DNA of 64,000 nt from Pseudoalteromonas shioyasakiensis. Its GTDB lineage: Bacteria > Pseudomonadota > Gammaproteobacteria > Enterobacterales > Alteromonadaceae. Below, one piece after another: positions 16,883-26,637 of this stretch; the first letter of the stretch is position 1, and every line of letters begins with the position of its first letter. Position numbers and translations under genes: made by a program. The stretch covers positions 186,001-250,000 of the forward strand of contig NZ_LRUE01000024.1 in assembly GCF_001550135.1 (NCBI RefSeq), read 5' to 3'. The notes under the pieces are model-generated. The model saw only the letters and a program-made list of their open reading frames with translations. It did no database searches and was not told the origin of the DNA.

Positions 16883-17915
16883 TCAAGAACAAAAACAACT
16901 ACCACCGGCGTTTGATGTTGATAAATTAGACGGTGTGGATAAGGCGGCAATTTTATTGCTGAGCTTATCAGAAGAAGATGCTGCGCAAATCCTTAAGCAC
17001 TTAGAGCCAAAGCAAGTGCAAAAAGTGGGTATGGCAATGGCTGCGCTAGATGATTTATCGCAAGCGAAAATTAGCGCAGTCCATAATTTGTTTATTGAGC
17101 AAATTCAGAGCTTCAGTACCATTGGCTTCCAGTCTGAAGACTTTATCAAAAAAGCCCTTACAGCAGCGCTTGGTGAAGACAAGGCAGCCAGCCTTATTGA
17201 CCAAATTGTTATGGGCTCAGGGGCGAAAGGTCTTGATTCATTGAAGTGGATGGATTCAAAGCAAGTGGCGAATATTATTCGCAACGAGCACCCGCAAATT
17301 CAAACCATTGTTTTATCGTATTTAGAGCCAGAGCAATCAGCGGAAATCTTGTCGCAATTCCCAGAAAAAGTGCGCTTAGATTTAACTATGCGTATTGCAA
17401 ACCTTGAAGAAGTTCAACCAGCAGCATTGCAAGAGTTGAATGAAATCATGGAGAAACAGTTCGCAGGTCAAGCTGGTGCGCAAGCTGCGAAAATGGGTGG
17501 CTTGAAAGCGGCTGCTGATATCATGAACTACCTAGATACCAATGTTGAAGGTCAGTTAATGGATTCAATCCGTGAACACGATGAAGAGATGTCACAGCAA
17601 ATCCAAGACCTTATGTTTGTCTTTGAGAACTTAATGGATGTTGAAGACCGTGGTATTCAAGCGATCCTTCGTGAAGTACAGCAAGATGTATTAATGAAAG
17701 CAATTAAAGGTACTGACGAAGCATTAAAAGAGAAGATTTTGGGTAATATGTCAAAACGTGCTGCTGAATTACTCGCTGATGATCTTGAGGCAATGGGCCC
17801 TGTTCGTATTAGTGAAGTAGAAGCGGCACAGAAAGAAATTCTTTCTACGGCACGTCGTTTAGCTGACTCAGGCGAAATTATGCTTGGTGGCGGTGGTGGT
17901 GAGGAGTTCCTGTAA
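16875..17915 (+). CDS. fliG: FliG, flagellar motor switch protein
   Basis: A 346-residue rotor protein. The N-terminal domain (DGVDKAAILLLSLSEEDAAQILKHL) binds FliF. The middle domain carries the EHPQ motif (NEHPQIQTIVLSYL), and the C-terminal torque helix includes VEDRGIQAILREVQ with the charged residues that meet the stator. Its length is normal. It overlaps fliF and is followed three bases later by fliH. The glycine-rich tail GGGGGEEFL is a small peculiarity. Confidence 0.96.
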   Translation: MTDQEQKQLPPAFDVDKLDGVDKAAILLLSLSEEDAAQILKHLEPKQVQKVGMAMAALDDLSQAKISAVHNLFIEQIQSFSTIGFQSEDFIKKALTAALGEDKAASLIDQIVMGSGAKGLDSLKWMDSKQVANIIRNEHPQIQTIVLSYLEPEQSAEILSQFPEKVRLDLTMRIANLEEVQPAALQELNEIMEKQFAGQAGAQAAKMGGLKAAADIMNYLDTNVEGQLMDSIREHDEEMSQQIQDLMFVFENLMDVEDRGIQAILREVQQDVLMKAIKGTDEALKEKILGNMSKRAAELLADDLEAMGPVRISEVEAAQKEILSTARRLADSGEIMLGGGGGEEFL

Positions 17916-17918
17916 GCC

Positions 17919-18737
17919 ATGAGTAAGTCTTCATTTCATACAGGACGCCCAGTGCATGCCAGTGAGGCTGCCGATGAATTATTGGAAAACTGGCCAATTC
18001 CTGAAGTGACGCAAGATACAACAAAACTCGCCGGACGTTCAACGGCATATGGCACGCCTTTAGCTGACTTATATCGTAAAGAGCAGCAAAAGCAGCAGGC
18101 CGAAGAGCAGCCAGAAGAGCCTGAAATTCCGTCGCTAACAATGGCTGAGCTTGAAAAAATCCGTCAAGATGCCTACGAAGAAGGATTAAAGCAAGGCCAT
18201 GAGCAAGGCTATATAGATGGTTTTGAAAAAGGCGCACATGAGGGAAAAGAAGCTGGCTTTAAAGAAGGTGTTGAGCTTGGTAAGGAGCAAGGCCAAGAAG
18301 AAATAAAGCCAATTTTAGAAGAGCAGCTGACCAACTTAAGAAGCTTACTTGATAGCCTTTCTCAACCATTATGTAAAGTCGATGAAAGTGCCGAAAAGCA
18401 GTTAGTGCAGTTAGCTGTAATGTTAACTGAAGTTTTAGTTTACCAAGAAATTAAAACCTCACCAGAAGTCATTTTACATGCTTTGAAGCAAGCTATTGAT
18501 GCGTTAGGTGAAGAACAAGCGAAAGTACGTATTCACTTACATCCTGATGATATTGCTTTAATTACCGAAAGTTATGGCGAACAAACTATCGCAGATAACC
18601 ACTGGCAGTTAGTTGCAGAGCCGACTTTAGAACGTGGTGGCTGCGAAATTAAAACCCCGCAATCATCCCTCGACATGACAATAAAAACCCGCGTCAAAGA
18701 AACGTTGGAAAACTTTTTGCATAGCAGTGGTATCTAA
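17919..18737 (+). CDS. fliH: FliH, flagellar ATPase regulator/stator
   Basis: A 272-residue protein that dimerises, binds the export ATPase FliI and tethers it to the export gate and C ring. Between about residues 85 and 128 there is a run of small-residue repeats with Gly every fourth position (EEGLKQGHEQGYIDGFEKGA and onward), the GxxxG-type helix typical of FliH. The C-terminal half (VQLAVMLTEVLVYQEI, VRIHLHPDDIALI, ERGGCEIKTP) matches the FliH/SctL domain. It starts three bases after fliG stops. Confidence 0.93.
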   Translation: MSKSSFHTGRPVHASEAADELLENWPIPEVTQDTTKLAGRSTAYGTPLADLYRKEQQKQQAEEQPEEPEIPSLTMAELEKIRQDAYEEGLKQGHEQGYIDGFEKGAHEGKEAGFKEGVELGKEQGQEEIKPILEEQLTNLRSLLDSLSQPLCKVDESAEKQLVQLAVMLTEVLVYQEIKTSPEVILHALKQAIDALGEEQAKVRIHLHPDDIALITESYGEQTIADNHWQLVAEPTLERGGCEIKTPQSSLDMTIKTRVKETLENFLHSSGI

Positions 18738-18754
18738 TACTTTTTAGGCTCATT

Positions 18755-20089
18755 ATGAGTGTTCAATCAATGACTCTAAGCGAACGCTTACAGCGCTATG
18801 AAAAAAATATCAAGGCCCCAAAACCAGCTGTTGCCGGTATTCTGACGCGTGTCGTTGGTTTAACGCTAGAAGCAAAAGGGCTTAGAGCACCTGTTGGCAG
18901 TCAATGTAAAATTGAAACCATTAACGGCTTTGTTGATGCTGAAGTCGTTGGTTTTAATGACCAAACACTTTACTTGATGCCAAATGATCACATCTCTGGC
19001 GTACTGCCTGGTGCACGAGTTATCCCAAAGCTAAATGAAACTGGGTTGCCTGTCGGCATGAGTTTACTTGGCCGTGTAGTGGATGGCCTTGGTCGGCCAC
19101 TTGATGGCTTAGGTGCCATTAATGCTGAGCATCACTTAAAGTTTGCGCAAAACTCAATTAACCCTCTTGCAAGACGACCAATTAGTCAGCCTATGGATGT
19201 AGGTGTTCGAGCCATCAACTCCGTTATTACCGTAGGTCAAGGCCAGCGTATGGGTCTGTTTGCAGGCTCTGGTGTCGGTAAATCAGTGTTACTGGGTATG
19301 ATGACTCGCGGCTCTGAAGCAGATGTAATTGTGGTAGGTCTTGTGGGTGAACGTGGTCGTGAGGTAAAAGAGTTCATTGAAGAAATTTTAGGTGTTGAAG
19401 GGCGTAAGCGCTCAGTGGTGGTTGCAGCTCCTGCGGATGCTTCACCATTAATGCGTTTAAAAGGCTGTGAAAGTGCAGTGACCATTGCGGAATACTTTCG
19501 CGATCAAGGTCTTAACGTATTGTTATTACTTGACTCCGTTACCCGTTATGCCATGGCGCAACGTGAAATTGCCCTAGCAGTTGGCGAGCCTCCTGCGACT
19601 AAGGGGTATCCGCCTTCAGTATTTGCTAAACTGCCTGCGCTGGTGGAACGTGCCGGTAATGGTGGTGAAGGGCAAGGTTCAATCACCGCGTTTTTCACTG
19701 TGCTTAGTGAAGGGGATGATATGCAAGATCCAATTGCTGACTCTGCTCGCGCTATATTAGATGGCCACATTGTTTTATCTCGAGATTTAGCTGACAGTGG
19801 TCATTATCCGGCTATTGATATCGAAAAATCGATTTCTCGTGTTATGCCACAAGTTGTATCTGAAGCGCATATGCAACAAGCTCGAGTGCTAAAACAAGTG
19901 TATTCAATGTACCAACAGAACAAAGATATGATCACACTAGGTGCGTACCAAAAAGGCACCGACCCTATGCTTGACCAAGCAATTAATATGATGCCACGTG
20001 TGAATCAATTCCTTCAGCAAGGCATGAAAGATGTGATCAGTTATGATGATGGTCTGCAAGGTCTTGCGCAGTTATTAGGACAAGGTTAA
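18755..20089 (+). CDS. fliI: FliI, flagellum-specific export ATPase
   Basis: A 444-residue F1-beta-like ATPase that energises type III export of flagellar subunits. It shows Walker A GSGVGKS in GLFAGSGVGKSVLLGMM, the VGLVGERGREVKEF segment with the catalytic Glu, Walker B LLLLDSVTRYAMAQ and the conserved GEPPATKGYPPSVFA. Its length is typical. The stop overlaps the fliJ start by one base (TAATG). Confidence 0.97.
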   Translation: MSVQSMTLSERLQRYEKNIKAPKPAVAGILTRVVGLTLEAKGLRAPVGSQCKIETINGFVDAEVVGFNDQTLYLMPNDHISGVLPGARVIPKLNETGLPVGMSLLGRVVDGLGRPLDGLGAINAEHHLKFAQNSINPLARRPISQPMDVGVRAINSVITVGQGQRMGLFAGSGVGKSVLLGMMTRGSEADVIVVGLVGERGREVKEFIEEILGVEGRKRSVVVAAPADASPLMRLKGCESAVTIAEYFRDQGLNVLLLLDSVTRYAMAQREIALAVGEPPATKGYPPSVFAKLPALVERAGNGGEGQGSITAFFTVLSEGDDMQDPIADSARAILDGHIVLSRDLADSGHYPAIDIEKSISRVMPQVVSEAHMQQARVLKQVYSMYQQNKDMITLGAYQKGTDPMLDQAINMMPRVNQFLQQGMKDVISYDDGLQGLAQLLGQG

Positions 20090-20544
20090 TGGCTCAAAGT
20101 AAACTTGATTTATTGTTAAAGCTTGAGAGTGATAAAGAAGAATCTTTACGCATGGATTATTTAAAAGCCCAGCAGCACTTACAAAGCAATCAACAAAAAC
20201 TGCAAGGGCTGAATAACTTTCGCATGGAGTATTCTCAGCAGCTGCATTTGAAAGGTCGCTCTGGTTTGTCTAGTGCTGGGTTTAGTCAATATCATGCCTT
20301 TATCGCAAAAATTGAAGAAGCAATACGCCAGCAAGCCAGCACAGTAAATACTGCAAAACAAGTTGTTACGCAGCGCAAAGCATTGTGGTTAAAACAACAA
20401 GTGAAAGCAAAAGCAGTAGCGAAATTAATCGAAAAGCAAGCTGAAAAACAAGCAATGCAAGTGGCTAAAGCGGAGCAAAAAATGCTGGATGAATTCGCTT
20501 CAAATCAGTTTTATCAACGTCAACTTAAAAACGCACTTCTCTAA
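20089..20544 (+). CDS. fliJ: FliJ, flagellar export chaperone/stalk
   Basis: A 151-residue, strongly charged and Gln/Lys-rich protein predicted to be an antiparallel coiled coil, as FliJ is. It sits in the central pore of the FliI hexamer and recycles export chaperones. Sequence conservation in the family is low, so the call rests on size, coiled-coil composition, the N-terminal LDLLLKLESDKEE and the position directly after fliI. It is the last gene of the fliE-J run; 100 non-coding bases follow before fliK. Confidence 0.9.
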   Translation: MAQSKLDLLLKLESDKEESLRMDYLKAQQHLQSNQQKLQGLNNFRMEYSQQLHLKGRSGLSSAGFSQYHAFIAKIEEAIRQQASTVNTAKQVVTQRKALWLKQQVKAKAVAKLIEKQAEKQAMQVAKAEQKMLDEFASNQFYQRQLKNALL

Positions 20545-20644
20545 AATACTATCTTTTTTAGGCATGTTAATTGCATTTACCTAACCAGTAGCATTAATTT
20601 TGGCACTTGCGGCGGCAAATTGCCTCTTTAGTTTTAGGTGAATT

Positions 20645-23083
20645 ATGGCGATCAGTGATATCAATTTGCAGGTTAAAACTGAGCAAGGTACTGGTTTTTC
20701 AGGCAAAGACTCAGAGTCTAGCGACAAAGCATCGGGCTTAAGTTTTTTAACTTCACTTACAGAAGCAAGTGAAGCGGCAAACGCGCAAGCAAATACCACC
20801 CCTCAAACAAAAAGTGATGCAGATACTCATTCTGTTGATGAAACTAAAGCTGTCAGTATTTCTGAAGAGTCTAAATCAGATGCCAAATTAGGCGACGAAA
20901 ACACAACTGCTGATGCTAAAGTTGCAACTGCTACCACGTCTACACAGCAGCAATCTAAAACAAGTCCAGATATTCGTAATGAAGCTGTAACTAAAGAGCA
21001 AAGCGATGAACTTGCTCTTGTAGAAGATGAAGAAAACTCACTGCTTTCGCAAATTAATGCGGCTCAAGCTATGAGTACGCGTGTTAATAAATTGATTGAA
21101 AATAATGATTTTAGTCCTGTAGTTGTTGATAAAAAACCAACCCCAATCGATACCATTACACCTGTTATACCTTCACCGATGACAGACGTTGCACAAACCG
21201 ATGATTCAAAAGCCGACGCTGAAGGCGACAATTCAATAGCAAGCTTATTACATAAGTCTAAAGTTGCGACAGCGGTAGATAGCCAGCTAAAAGCGATTGG
21301 CGATTTACCACCAAAAGATAGCGTGACTCCGATTGTTGATGGTCCATTAACAGACAAAGAAAAGCAGGGTGTTTCAGCTGTTAATACGCCGGATACAAAA
21401 CCTCAGGTAGCTAACTTTGCCAGTGCAACACAAACAACTGACAGTAAAGAGACCACCGTTGATGTAGACGCTCTGTTAAATAGCGCTCAGAAACAGGCTG
21501 TGAATTCAGGCGCTACAAAAACATCTGATGGCAAAGAACTTGGCGTAAATGAGGCAAGTAAAACTGTTTTAAATAAGGTGGTTGCAGATTTAAATAGCGA
21601 TGCTCAAGTAGATACAAAAACAGCTGAAGTTAATTCAAAACAAACACAAAGCTACACTGACAAAACAGCAGCAAATTTCAGTGCTGAGCAAAGCATTGCT
21701 AAAAACATTGAAGCTGGCACGGCAAAAGTGGCAGATAAACCAGCTGACGCAGCTGCCAAAATTGATCAAGCCGTAACAGAAAAACCAGTTTTAGATAAAC
21801 CAGTAACAGATAAGTCAATCGTTAGCTTGCTGGCCAAAGTACAAAGTGGCGATGGACAGGCTGTAAGTGAGTTCGCTAAAGGTGTATCGCTAACCTCTGA
21901 TCAACAAAAGCAACTTGAGCAACAAATAAATCAACTTAAAGCTGATAATAAGCTCGGTGCTGATGAGGTGGCAACAATCAAGTCGCTATTGACTGATGTG
22001 AACAGTAGTAAGCCTACAACGCAAACTGCACAGAGTCCTGTATCACAACTTGCTGTAGAGCAAGACATTGCTGAAGAAAGCCAGGCAAAACAAGATGCTA
22101 AATTAGCTGACAATAAGGCTCTCGATAACAAATTACCTACAGGTGTAGAAAAGCAAATCACGGCGCTGACTAAGGATGAGCAGCAAGCATTGTTAAACAA
22201 AGTGAACACTCAGCTGCAAACGTTAACGCCGGGCACTGCTCAGTACGAAAAATTAGCTGCAGCTCAAACTGTGCTGACAGAGGCTATAAATGCCCCTGCA
22301 ACAGCCAGTACTGCGATGCCAGTAACCGCAGCAACAGTTAATGTTGAAAATAATAAAGCGAAACAAAATAATACCGCGCAAATTACAGCCGATGTGACAA
22401 AAGTAGTTGCTAGTGAAGAAGTAACCACAGAGCTTGATACAAAAATTAATACAGAACGTACACAGGAAACTGTTACTGTGCGTGTAGCTCAATTATTTAC
22501 CCAGCTAACGACTCAAGCAAATGCAACAACACAACCAGGTGCCTATGAGATGGCTCATCAGCAATATGAGCAAGCACTAGAAGTACAAACAATGCATACA
22601 CAAACAACTGCTCAAACTCAGACTCAATCTAAATCGGTGAATGTTGACCCTGGTGTAATGCAAGCGATTAATATCATAAAAAGTGATGCTGCAAAGATGC
22701 TTCAAGAGCGAGTTAGCGCGTTACTAAATATTAATAATAAAGAAGCTGAAATTCGCTTAGATCCGCCAGAAATGGGCAGTATGCAAATTCGTATACGTAG
22801 CGATGCGGAGCAAGCTCAAATTAATTTTGTTGTTCAAAATCAGCAGGCTAAAGAAGCTTTAGAGCAATCAATGCCACGCTTACGAGAAATGCTTGCACAG
22901 CAGGGTATTGAGCTTGGTGAAAGTAGTATTCAGCAGGGTAACCCTGAGCAACAACAAGAGCAGTCTGGGCAAGGGCAGCTTGCTGGAAATCAACAAGCTG
23001 AGGAGCAGCAGCAAGAAGTAACAGCACAAAGCACAGAAACTTCTCGACAACAATCTTCATCATCAATAGATTACTATGCATAA
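20645..23083 (+). CDS. fliK: FliK, flagellar hook-length control protein (large)
   Basis: An 812-residue FliK. The long N-terminal part (about residues 1-690) is low-complexity, rich in Ala, Thr, Asp, Lys and Gln, and acts as the ruler. The conserved Flg_hook domain follows at ~695-775 with EIRLDPPEMGSMQIRI, then FVVQNQQAKEALEQSMPRLR and LAQQGIEL. A Gln-rich tail ends the protein. FliK is secreted, measures the hook and flips FlhB to filament-type export. It is about twice the length of E. coli FliK. It heads the run fliK-L-M-N-O-P-Q-R-flhB. A second FliK-like gene lies at 43.3-46.1 kb. Confidence 0.92.
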   Translation: MAISDINLQVKTEQGTGFSGKDSESSDKASGLSFLTSLTEASEAANAQANTTPQTKSDADTHSVDETKAVSISEESKSDAKLGDENTTADAKVATATTSTQQQSKTSPDIRNEAVTKEQSDELALVEDEENSLLSQINAAQAMSTRVNKLIENNDFSPVVVDKKPTPIDTITPVIPSPMTDVAQTDDSKADAEGDNSIASLLHKSKVATAVDSQLKAIGDLPPKDSVTPIVDGPLTDKEKQGVSAVNTPDTKPQVANFASATQTTDSKETTVDVDALLNSAQKQAVNSGATKTSDGKELGVNEASKTVLNKVVADLNSDAQVDTKTAEVNSKQTQSYTDKTAANFSAEQSIAKNIEAGTAKVADKPADAAAKIDQAVTEKPVLDKPVTDKSIVSLLAKVQSGDGQAVSEFAKGVSLTSDQQKQLEQQINQLKADNKLGADEVATIKSLLTDVNSSKPTTQTAQSPVSQLAVEQDIAEESQAKQDAKLADNKALDNKLPTGVEKQITALTKDEQQALLNKVNTQLQTLTPGTAQYEKLAAAQTVLTEAINAPATASTAMPVTAATVNVENNKAKQNNTAQITADVTKVVASEEVTTELDTKINTERTQETVTVRVAQLFTQLTTQANATTQPGAYEMAHQQYEQALEVQTMHTQTTAQTQTQSKSVNVDPGVMQAINIIKSDAAKMLQERVSALLNINNKEAEIRLDPPEMGSMQIRIRSDAEQAQINFVVQNQQAKEALEQSMPRLREMLAQQGIELGESSIQQGNPEQQQEQSGQGQLAGNQQAEEQQQEVTAQSTETSRQQSSSSIDYYA

Positions 23084-23155
23084 GTCCTGCTATTATAAGA
23101 AATAAAATAGTTACAGCGCGATAAACAGCTTGCTGTAACTTTGAGGGAAGTGACA

Positions 23156-23677
23156 ATGGCCGAAGAAGCAAATTTAGAAATAGAAGATACGGGTAAAGGC
23201 AAAAAGAAGCTGATTATCATCATTGCTGCTGTAGTGTTGATTGCTGGTGCTGCTGCGGGTTACTTTTTATTTATGGGCGATGATGCCCCTGAAGAAAGCC
23301 TAGCAGATGAAACCACAGTGACAGAGGCGGCTGCACCATCTAGCTCTGCACAGATTGGTTCGGCACTGTATGTCGCAATGCCACGCCCATTTGTATTTAA
23401 TGTACCCGGTGCTAGTCGCGACCGTATTGTACAAATAAAAGTTCAGCTACTTGTTCGCGGTGAAGTGAACGAAGAAACTGCCAAAAAGCATATTCCACTT
23501 ATCGAAAGTACCTTACTTGGCGTTCTTTCAACAACGACCGCAGATGAATTAGGTACCAGTGAAGGTAAAGAGTCAGTACGTGTTGCTGCACTTGAAAAAG
23601 TACAATCAGCATTAAGTGATGTTGAAGGTAGCAAAGTGATAGAGCGGGTATTATTTACCGGCTTTGTGATGCAATAA
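23156..23677 (+). CDS. fliL: FliL, basal-body/stator-associated membrane protein
   Basis: A 173-residue single-pass inner-membrane protein: a short cytoplasmic N-terminus, a membrane helix at ~20-40 (LIIIIAAVVLIAGAAAGYFLF) and a periplasmic stomatin-like FliL domain with YVAMPRPFVFNV. It forms a ring around the stator and supports torque. I start at the ATG at 23156, directly after GAGGGAAG (23143-23150); the in-frame start 15 bases earlier would bury this ribosome site. Confidence 0.94.
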   Translation: MAEEANLEIEDTGKGKKKLIIIIAAVVLIAGAAAGYFLFMGDDAPEESLADETTVTEAAAPSSSAQIGSALYVAMPRPFVFNVPGASRDRIVQIKVQLLVRGEVNEETAKKHIPLIESTLLGVLSTTTADELGTSEGKESVRVAALEKVQSALSDVEGSKVIERVLFTGFVMQ

Positions 23678-23686
23678 GGGGTCAGC

Positions 23687-24778
23687 GTGAGCGATTTATT
23701 ATCTCAAGACGAAATTGATGCGCTCTTACATGGCGTTGATGAAGTCGAAGAGGAAGATATTCACGAAGGTGATGACTTAGACAGTAATACCTTACAGTAT
23801 GACTTTTCATCACAAGATCGTATTGTTCGGGGTCGTATGCCGACCTTGGAGATCGTGAATGAACGTTTTGCCCGTCATATGCGAATTAGCCTATTTAACA
23901 TGATGCGCCGCACCGCTGAGGTGTCGATTAACGGCGTACAAATGATTAAATTTGGCGAATATATTCATACCTTATTCGTGCCAACTAGTTTGAACATGGT
24001 ACGTTTTCGTCCGTTGAAGGGCACCGGCCTAATTACCATGGAAGCCCGATTAGTATTCATTTTAGTGGATAACTTTTTTGGTGGTGATGGCCGCTATCAT
24101 GCAAAAATAGAAGGCCGTGAATTTACCCCAACAGAACGCCGTATTGTTCAAATGCTGCTTAAAATCATCTTCGAAGATTATAAAGAAGCATGGGCGCCGG
24201 TAATGGATGTGTCTTTTGAGTACCTTGACTCAGAAGTTAACCCAGCGATGGCTAACATCGTAAGTCCAACTGAAGTGGTTGTTATTAGCTCTTTCCATAT
24301 TGAGCTAGATGGTGGTGGCGGTGATTTCCATATTGCATTACCTTATTCGATGCTTGAGCCAATCCGTGAATTACTCGATGCCGGTGTGCAATCAGACACC
24401 GAAGACACTGACTTACGTTGGAGTAAAGCATTACGTGATGAGATCATGGATGTTGAGGTCGATTTATCGACTCAATTGCTTGAGGTTGATCTAACGCTAC
24501 AACAGATTATGGAGCTTAAAGCTGGCGATATTATCCCTGTTGAAATGCCAGAACATATCACCGTATTTGTAGAAGAATTGCCGACCTTCAGAGCGAAAAT
24601 GGGCCGCTCTCGTGACAATGTGGCACTACAAATTAGCGAAAAAATTAAACGCCCTGAATCAGTTAAGTCAGAACTACATGTGTTCACAAAAGGTGGCAAA
24701 AAACTGGATTCAGATGCAGAATTAGCAGAACTAGAAGAAGATCTACATCTATCTGAAGGTGTAGATTTAGACTGGTAG
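23687..24778 (+). CDS. fliM: FliM, flagellar motor switch protein
   Basis: A 363-residue C-ring protein. The N-terminus LLSQDEIDALLHGV is the CheY-P-binding segment. The central CheC-like domain includes RMPTLEIVNERFARHMR and FVPTSLNMVRFRPLKGTGL, and the C-terminal SpoA domain starts near residue 255. Phospho-CheY binding here switches rotation. The GTG start is 9 bases after fliL and preceded by GGGG. It precedes fliN. Confidence 0.96.
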   Translation: MSDLLSQDEIDALLHGVDEVEEEDIHEGDDLDSNTLQYDFSSQDRIVRGRMPTLEIVNERFARHMRISLFNMMRRTAEVSINGVQMIKFGEYIHTLFVPTSLNMVRFRPLKGTGLITMEARLVFILVDNFFGGDGRYHAKIEGREFTPTERRIVQMLLKIIFEDYKEAWAPVMDVSFEYLDSEVNPAMANIVSPTEVVVISSFHIELDGGGGDFHIALPYSMLEPIRELLDAGVQSDTEDTDLRWSKALRDEIMDVEVDLSTQLLEVDLTLQQIMELKAGDIIPVEMPEHITVFVEELPTFRAKMGRSRDNVALQISEKIKRPESVKSELHVFTKGGKKLDSDAELAELEEDLHLSEGVDLDW

Positions 24779-24800
24779 TCGATTTATAAGGTTAAACATA

Positions 24801-25202
24801 ATGAGTGATGATCAAGATACAATGGACGAATGGGCTGCGGCACTAGCCGAAGCTGAAGAAGCTGAGGGTGGCTCAGGCGATGCTGCTGTAGCGGAGCTTG
24901 ATGAGTTAAAAGATGAAAGACATGAGCTGTCTGGCGACGAAAAACGTAAACTTGATACCATCTTGGACATTCCAGTTACTATTTCGATGGAAGTGGGTCG
25001 TTCAAAAATCAACATTCGTAACTTATTACAGCTTAACCAAGGTTCAGTGGTAGAACTAGACCGAGTCGCTGGTGAGCCACTTGATGTATTGGTTAATGGC
25101 ACCCTGATTGCGCATGGTGAGGTGGTTGTCGTAAACGATAAGTTCGGTATTCGTTTAACTGACGTTATCAGCCAAGTTGAGCGTATTAAAAAGTTACGAT
25201 GA
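24801..25202 (+). CDS. fliN: FliN, flagellar motor switch protein
   Basis: A 133-residue protein with an acidic, Ala/Glu-rich N-terminal tail and a C-terminal SpoA domain (LDIPVTISMEVGRSKINIRNLL, GSVVELDRVAGEPLDVLVNG, VVVNDKFGIRLTDVIS). FliN forms the base of the C ring with FliM and docks FliH-FliI. The stop overlaps the fliO start by four bases (ATGA). Confidence 0.96.
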   Translation: MSDDQDTMDEWAAALAEAEEAEGGSGDAAVAELDELKDERHELSGDEKRKLDTILDIPVTISMEVGRSKINIRNLLQLNQGSVVELDRVAGEPLDVLVNGTLIAHGEVVVVNDKFGIRLTDVISQVERIKKLR

Positions 25203-25582
25203 ATGCTTTAGTTGCTTTAACAAGTGCGTCGAGCACTGCATTTCCTTCGGCATCACCGACGGCAGATTTACTGTCTATGGTGATGTCTTTGCTTTTAGTG
25301 CTGGTGGTTATTATTGCTTTGGCTTTTTTGGTTAAAAAACTAAATCCAAATCTTGCTAATAGTGATGAATTTAAAGTAGTGCGCAGTTTGCCTTTGGGCT
25401 CTCGTGAGCGCTTGATGGTCATTGAAATCGATAACGCTCAGCACTTAATTGGTGTGACCCCGCATAGTATTAACTACCTGCATAAACTAGAAACACCATT
25501 ACAAGAAAAAGAACTGCCAGAACTTGCCAAAAAATTTGGTAAGTTGCTGAACCCACAATCACCTTCAAATAAAAAGAATTAA
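25199..25582 (+). CDS. fliO: FliO, flagellar export-gate assembly protein
   Basis: A 127-residue membrane protein with one strong helix at ~25-45 (MVMSLLLVLVVIIALAFLV) followed by a cytoplasmic domain with VVRSLPLGSRERLMVIEI and HLIGVTPHSI, the conserved FliO core. It assists assembly of the FliP-FliQ-FliR export gate. Overlaps fliN and precedes fliP by four bases. Confidence 0.93.
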   Translation: MNALVALTSASSTAFPSASPTADLLSMVMSLLLVLVVIIALAFLVKKLNPNLANSDEFKVVRSLPLGSRERLMVIEIDNAQHLIGVTPHSINYLHKLETPLQEKELPELAKKFGKLLNPQSPSNKKN

Positions 25583-25586
25583 CGCT

Positions 25587-26327
25587 ATGATCAAGTGGAT
25601 ACTTATTTTAGCAAGTGTGTTGTTTTTGCCGTCGGTTAACGCTGAAGGCATAGAAGCACTGACCATTACCACCAACCCTGATGGCTCTCAAGATTACTCC
25701 GTGACGCTACAAGTGTTAGCGATTATGACGGCGCTGAGTTTTATTCCAGCAGCGGTCATTATGATGACTTCATTTACACGGATTATTGTGGTTCTGGCGA
25801 TATTACGCCAAGCAATAGGCTTACAACAAACGCCATCGAATCAAATTTTGTTAGGTATGTCGCTGTTTTTAAGTATTTTTATTATGGCGCCAATTTATCA
25901 GCAAGTGAATGAGCGCGCTATTGAGCCATACTTGAATGAACAAGTTACCTCAGTGCAAGCATTAGAACTTGCCAAAGAGCCAATGAAAGCGTTTATGCTC
26001 TCGCAAGTTCGTATAAAAGATTTAGAGACCTTTGCGAAAATAGCGGGTTATGAGCAATTAGACTCGCCAGAAGACACGCCATTGATTGTATTGATCCCCG
26101 CATTTGTTACCAGCGAATTGCAAACGGCCTTTATTATTGGTTTTATGTTTTTCATTCCCTTTTTGATAGTTGATTTAGTAGTGGCCTCCGTATTAATGGC
26201 CATGGGTATGATGATGCTTTCGCCGATGATTGTATCTTTGCCGTTTAAGATTATGCTGTTTGTATTAGTAGATGGTTGGAGCCTTGTGATGGGCACGCTG
26301 GCGAAGAGCTTTGGGCTCGGGGTGTAA
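25587..26327 (+). CDS. fliP: FliP, flagellar type III export-gate protein
   Basis: A 246-residue polytopic membrane protein with a cleavable signal peptide (ILILASVLFLPSVNAEG). FliP signatures include MMTSFTRIIVVLAILRQA, GLQQTPSNQILLG and the C-terminal IPFLIVDLVVASVLMAMGMM. FliP with FliQ and FliR forms the helical gate of the export apparatus. Its length is typical. Confidence 0.97.
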   Translation: MIKWILILASVLFLPSVNAEGIEALTITTNPDGSQDYSVTLQVLAIMTALSFIPAAVIMMTSFTRIIVVLAILRQAIGLQQTPSNQILLGMSLFLSIFIMAPIYQQVNERAIEPYLNEQVTSVQALELAKEPMKAFMLSQVRIKDLETFAKIAGYEQLDSPEDTPLIVLIPAFVTSELQTAFIIGFMFFIPFLIVDLVVASVLMAMGMMMLSPMIVSLPFKIMLFVLVDGWSLVMGTLAKSFGLGV

Positions 26328-26367
26328 CAATGCAATTCAAGACACATAATTAGGTAGGAGAGACAAA

Positions 26368-26637
26368 ATGGAACCAGAAATTTTTGTCGATATACTCAGT
26401 GACGCGCTATTTTTAGTTATAAAGTTAGTGTCTGCAATCGTAGTACCTGGCTTATTAGTTGGTCTTGTAGTGGCTGTTTTCCAAGCGGCAACATCAATCA
26501 ATGAGCAAACCTTAAGCTTTTTACCTCGTTTGCTAATTACCATAAGCGCTCTTATTGTCGGTGGCCATTGGTTCACGCAAGAGCTTATGGACTATTTTAC
26601 CCGTTTAGTGATGTCTATACCGGAGATAGCAGGCTAA
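26368..26637 (+). CDS. fliQ: FliQ, flagellar type III export-gate protein
   Basis: An 89-residue protein with two membrane helices (LFLVIKLVSAIVVPGLLVGL and LLITISALIVGGHW) and the conserved AATSINEQTLSFLPRLL between them. It is a component of the FliPQR gate. TAGGAGAG stands about 8 bases before the ATG. It stops immediately before the fliR ATG. Confidence 0.96.
   Translation: MEPEIFVDILSDALFLVIKLVSAIVVPGLLVGLVVAVFQAATSINEQTLSFLPRLLITISALIVGGHWFTQELMDYFTRLVMSIPEIAG

Noticed and set aside
20601..20616. TGGCAC followed by GGC upstream of fliK as a sigma-54 promoter
   Set aside because: The GG to GC spacing is 13, not 12, and the downstream half is not TTGC-like; RpoN promoters are strict on spacing. 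fliK is probably read from the fliE promoter or an unseen one.
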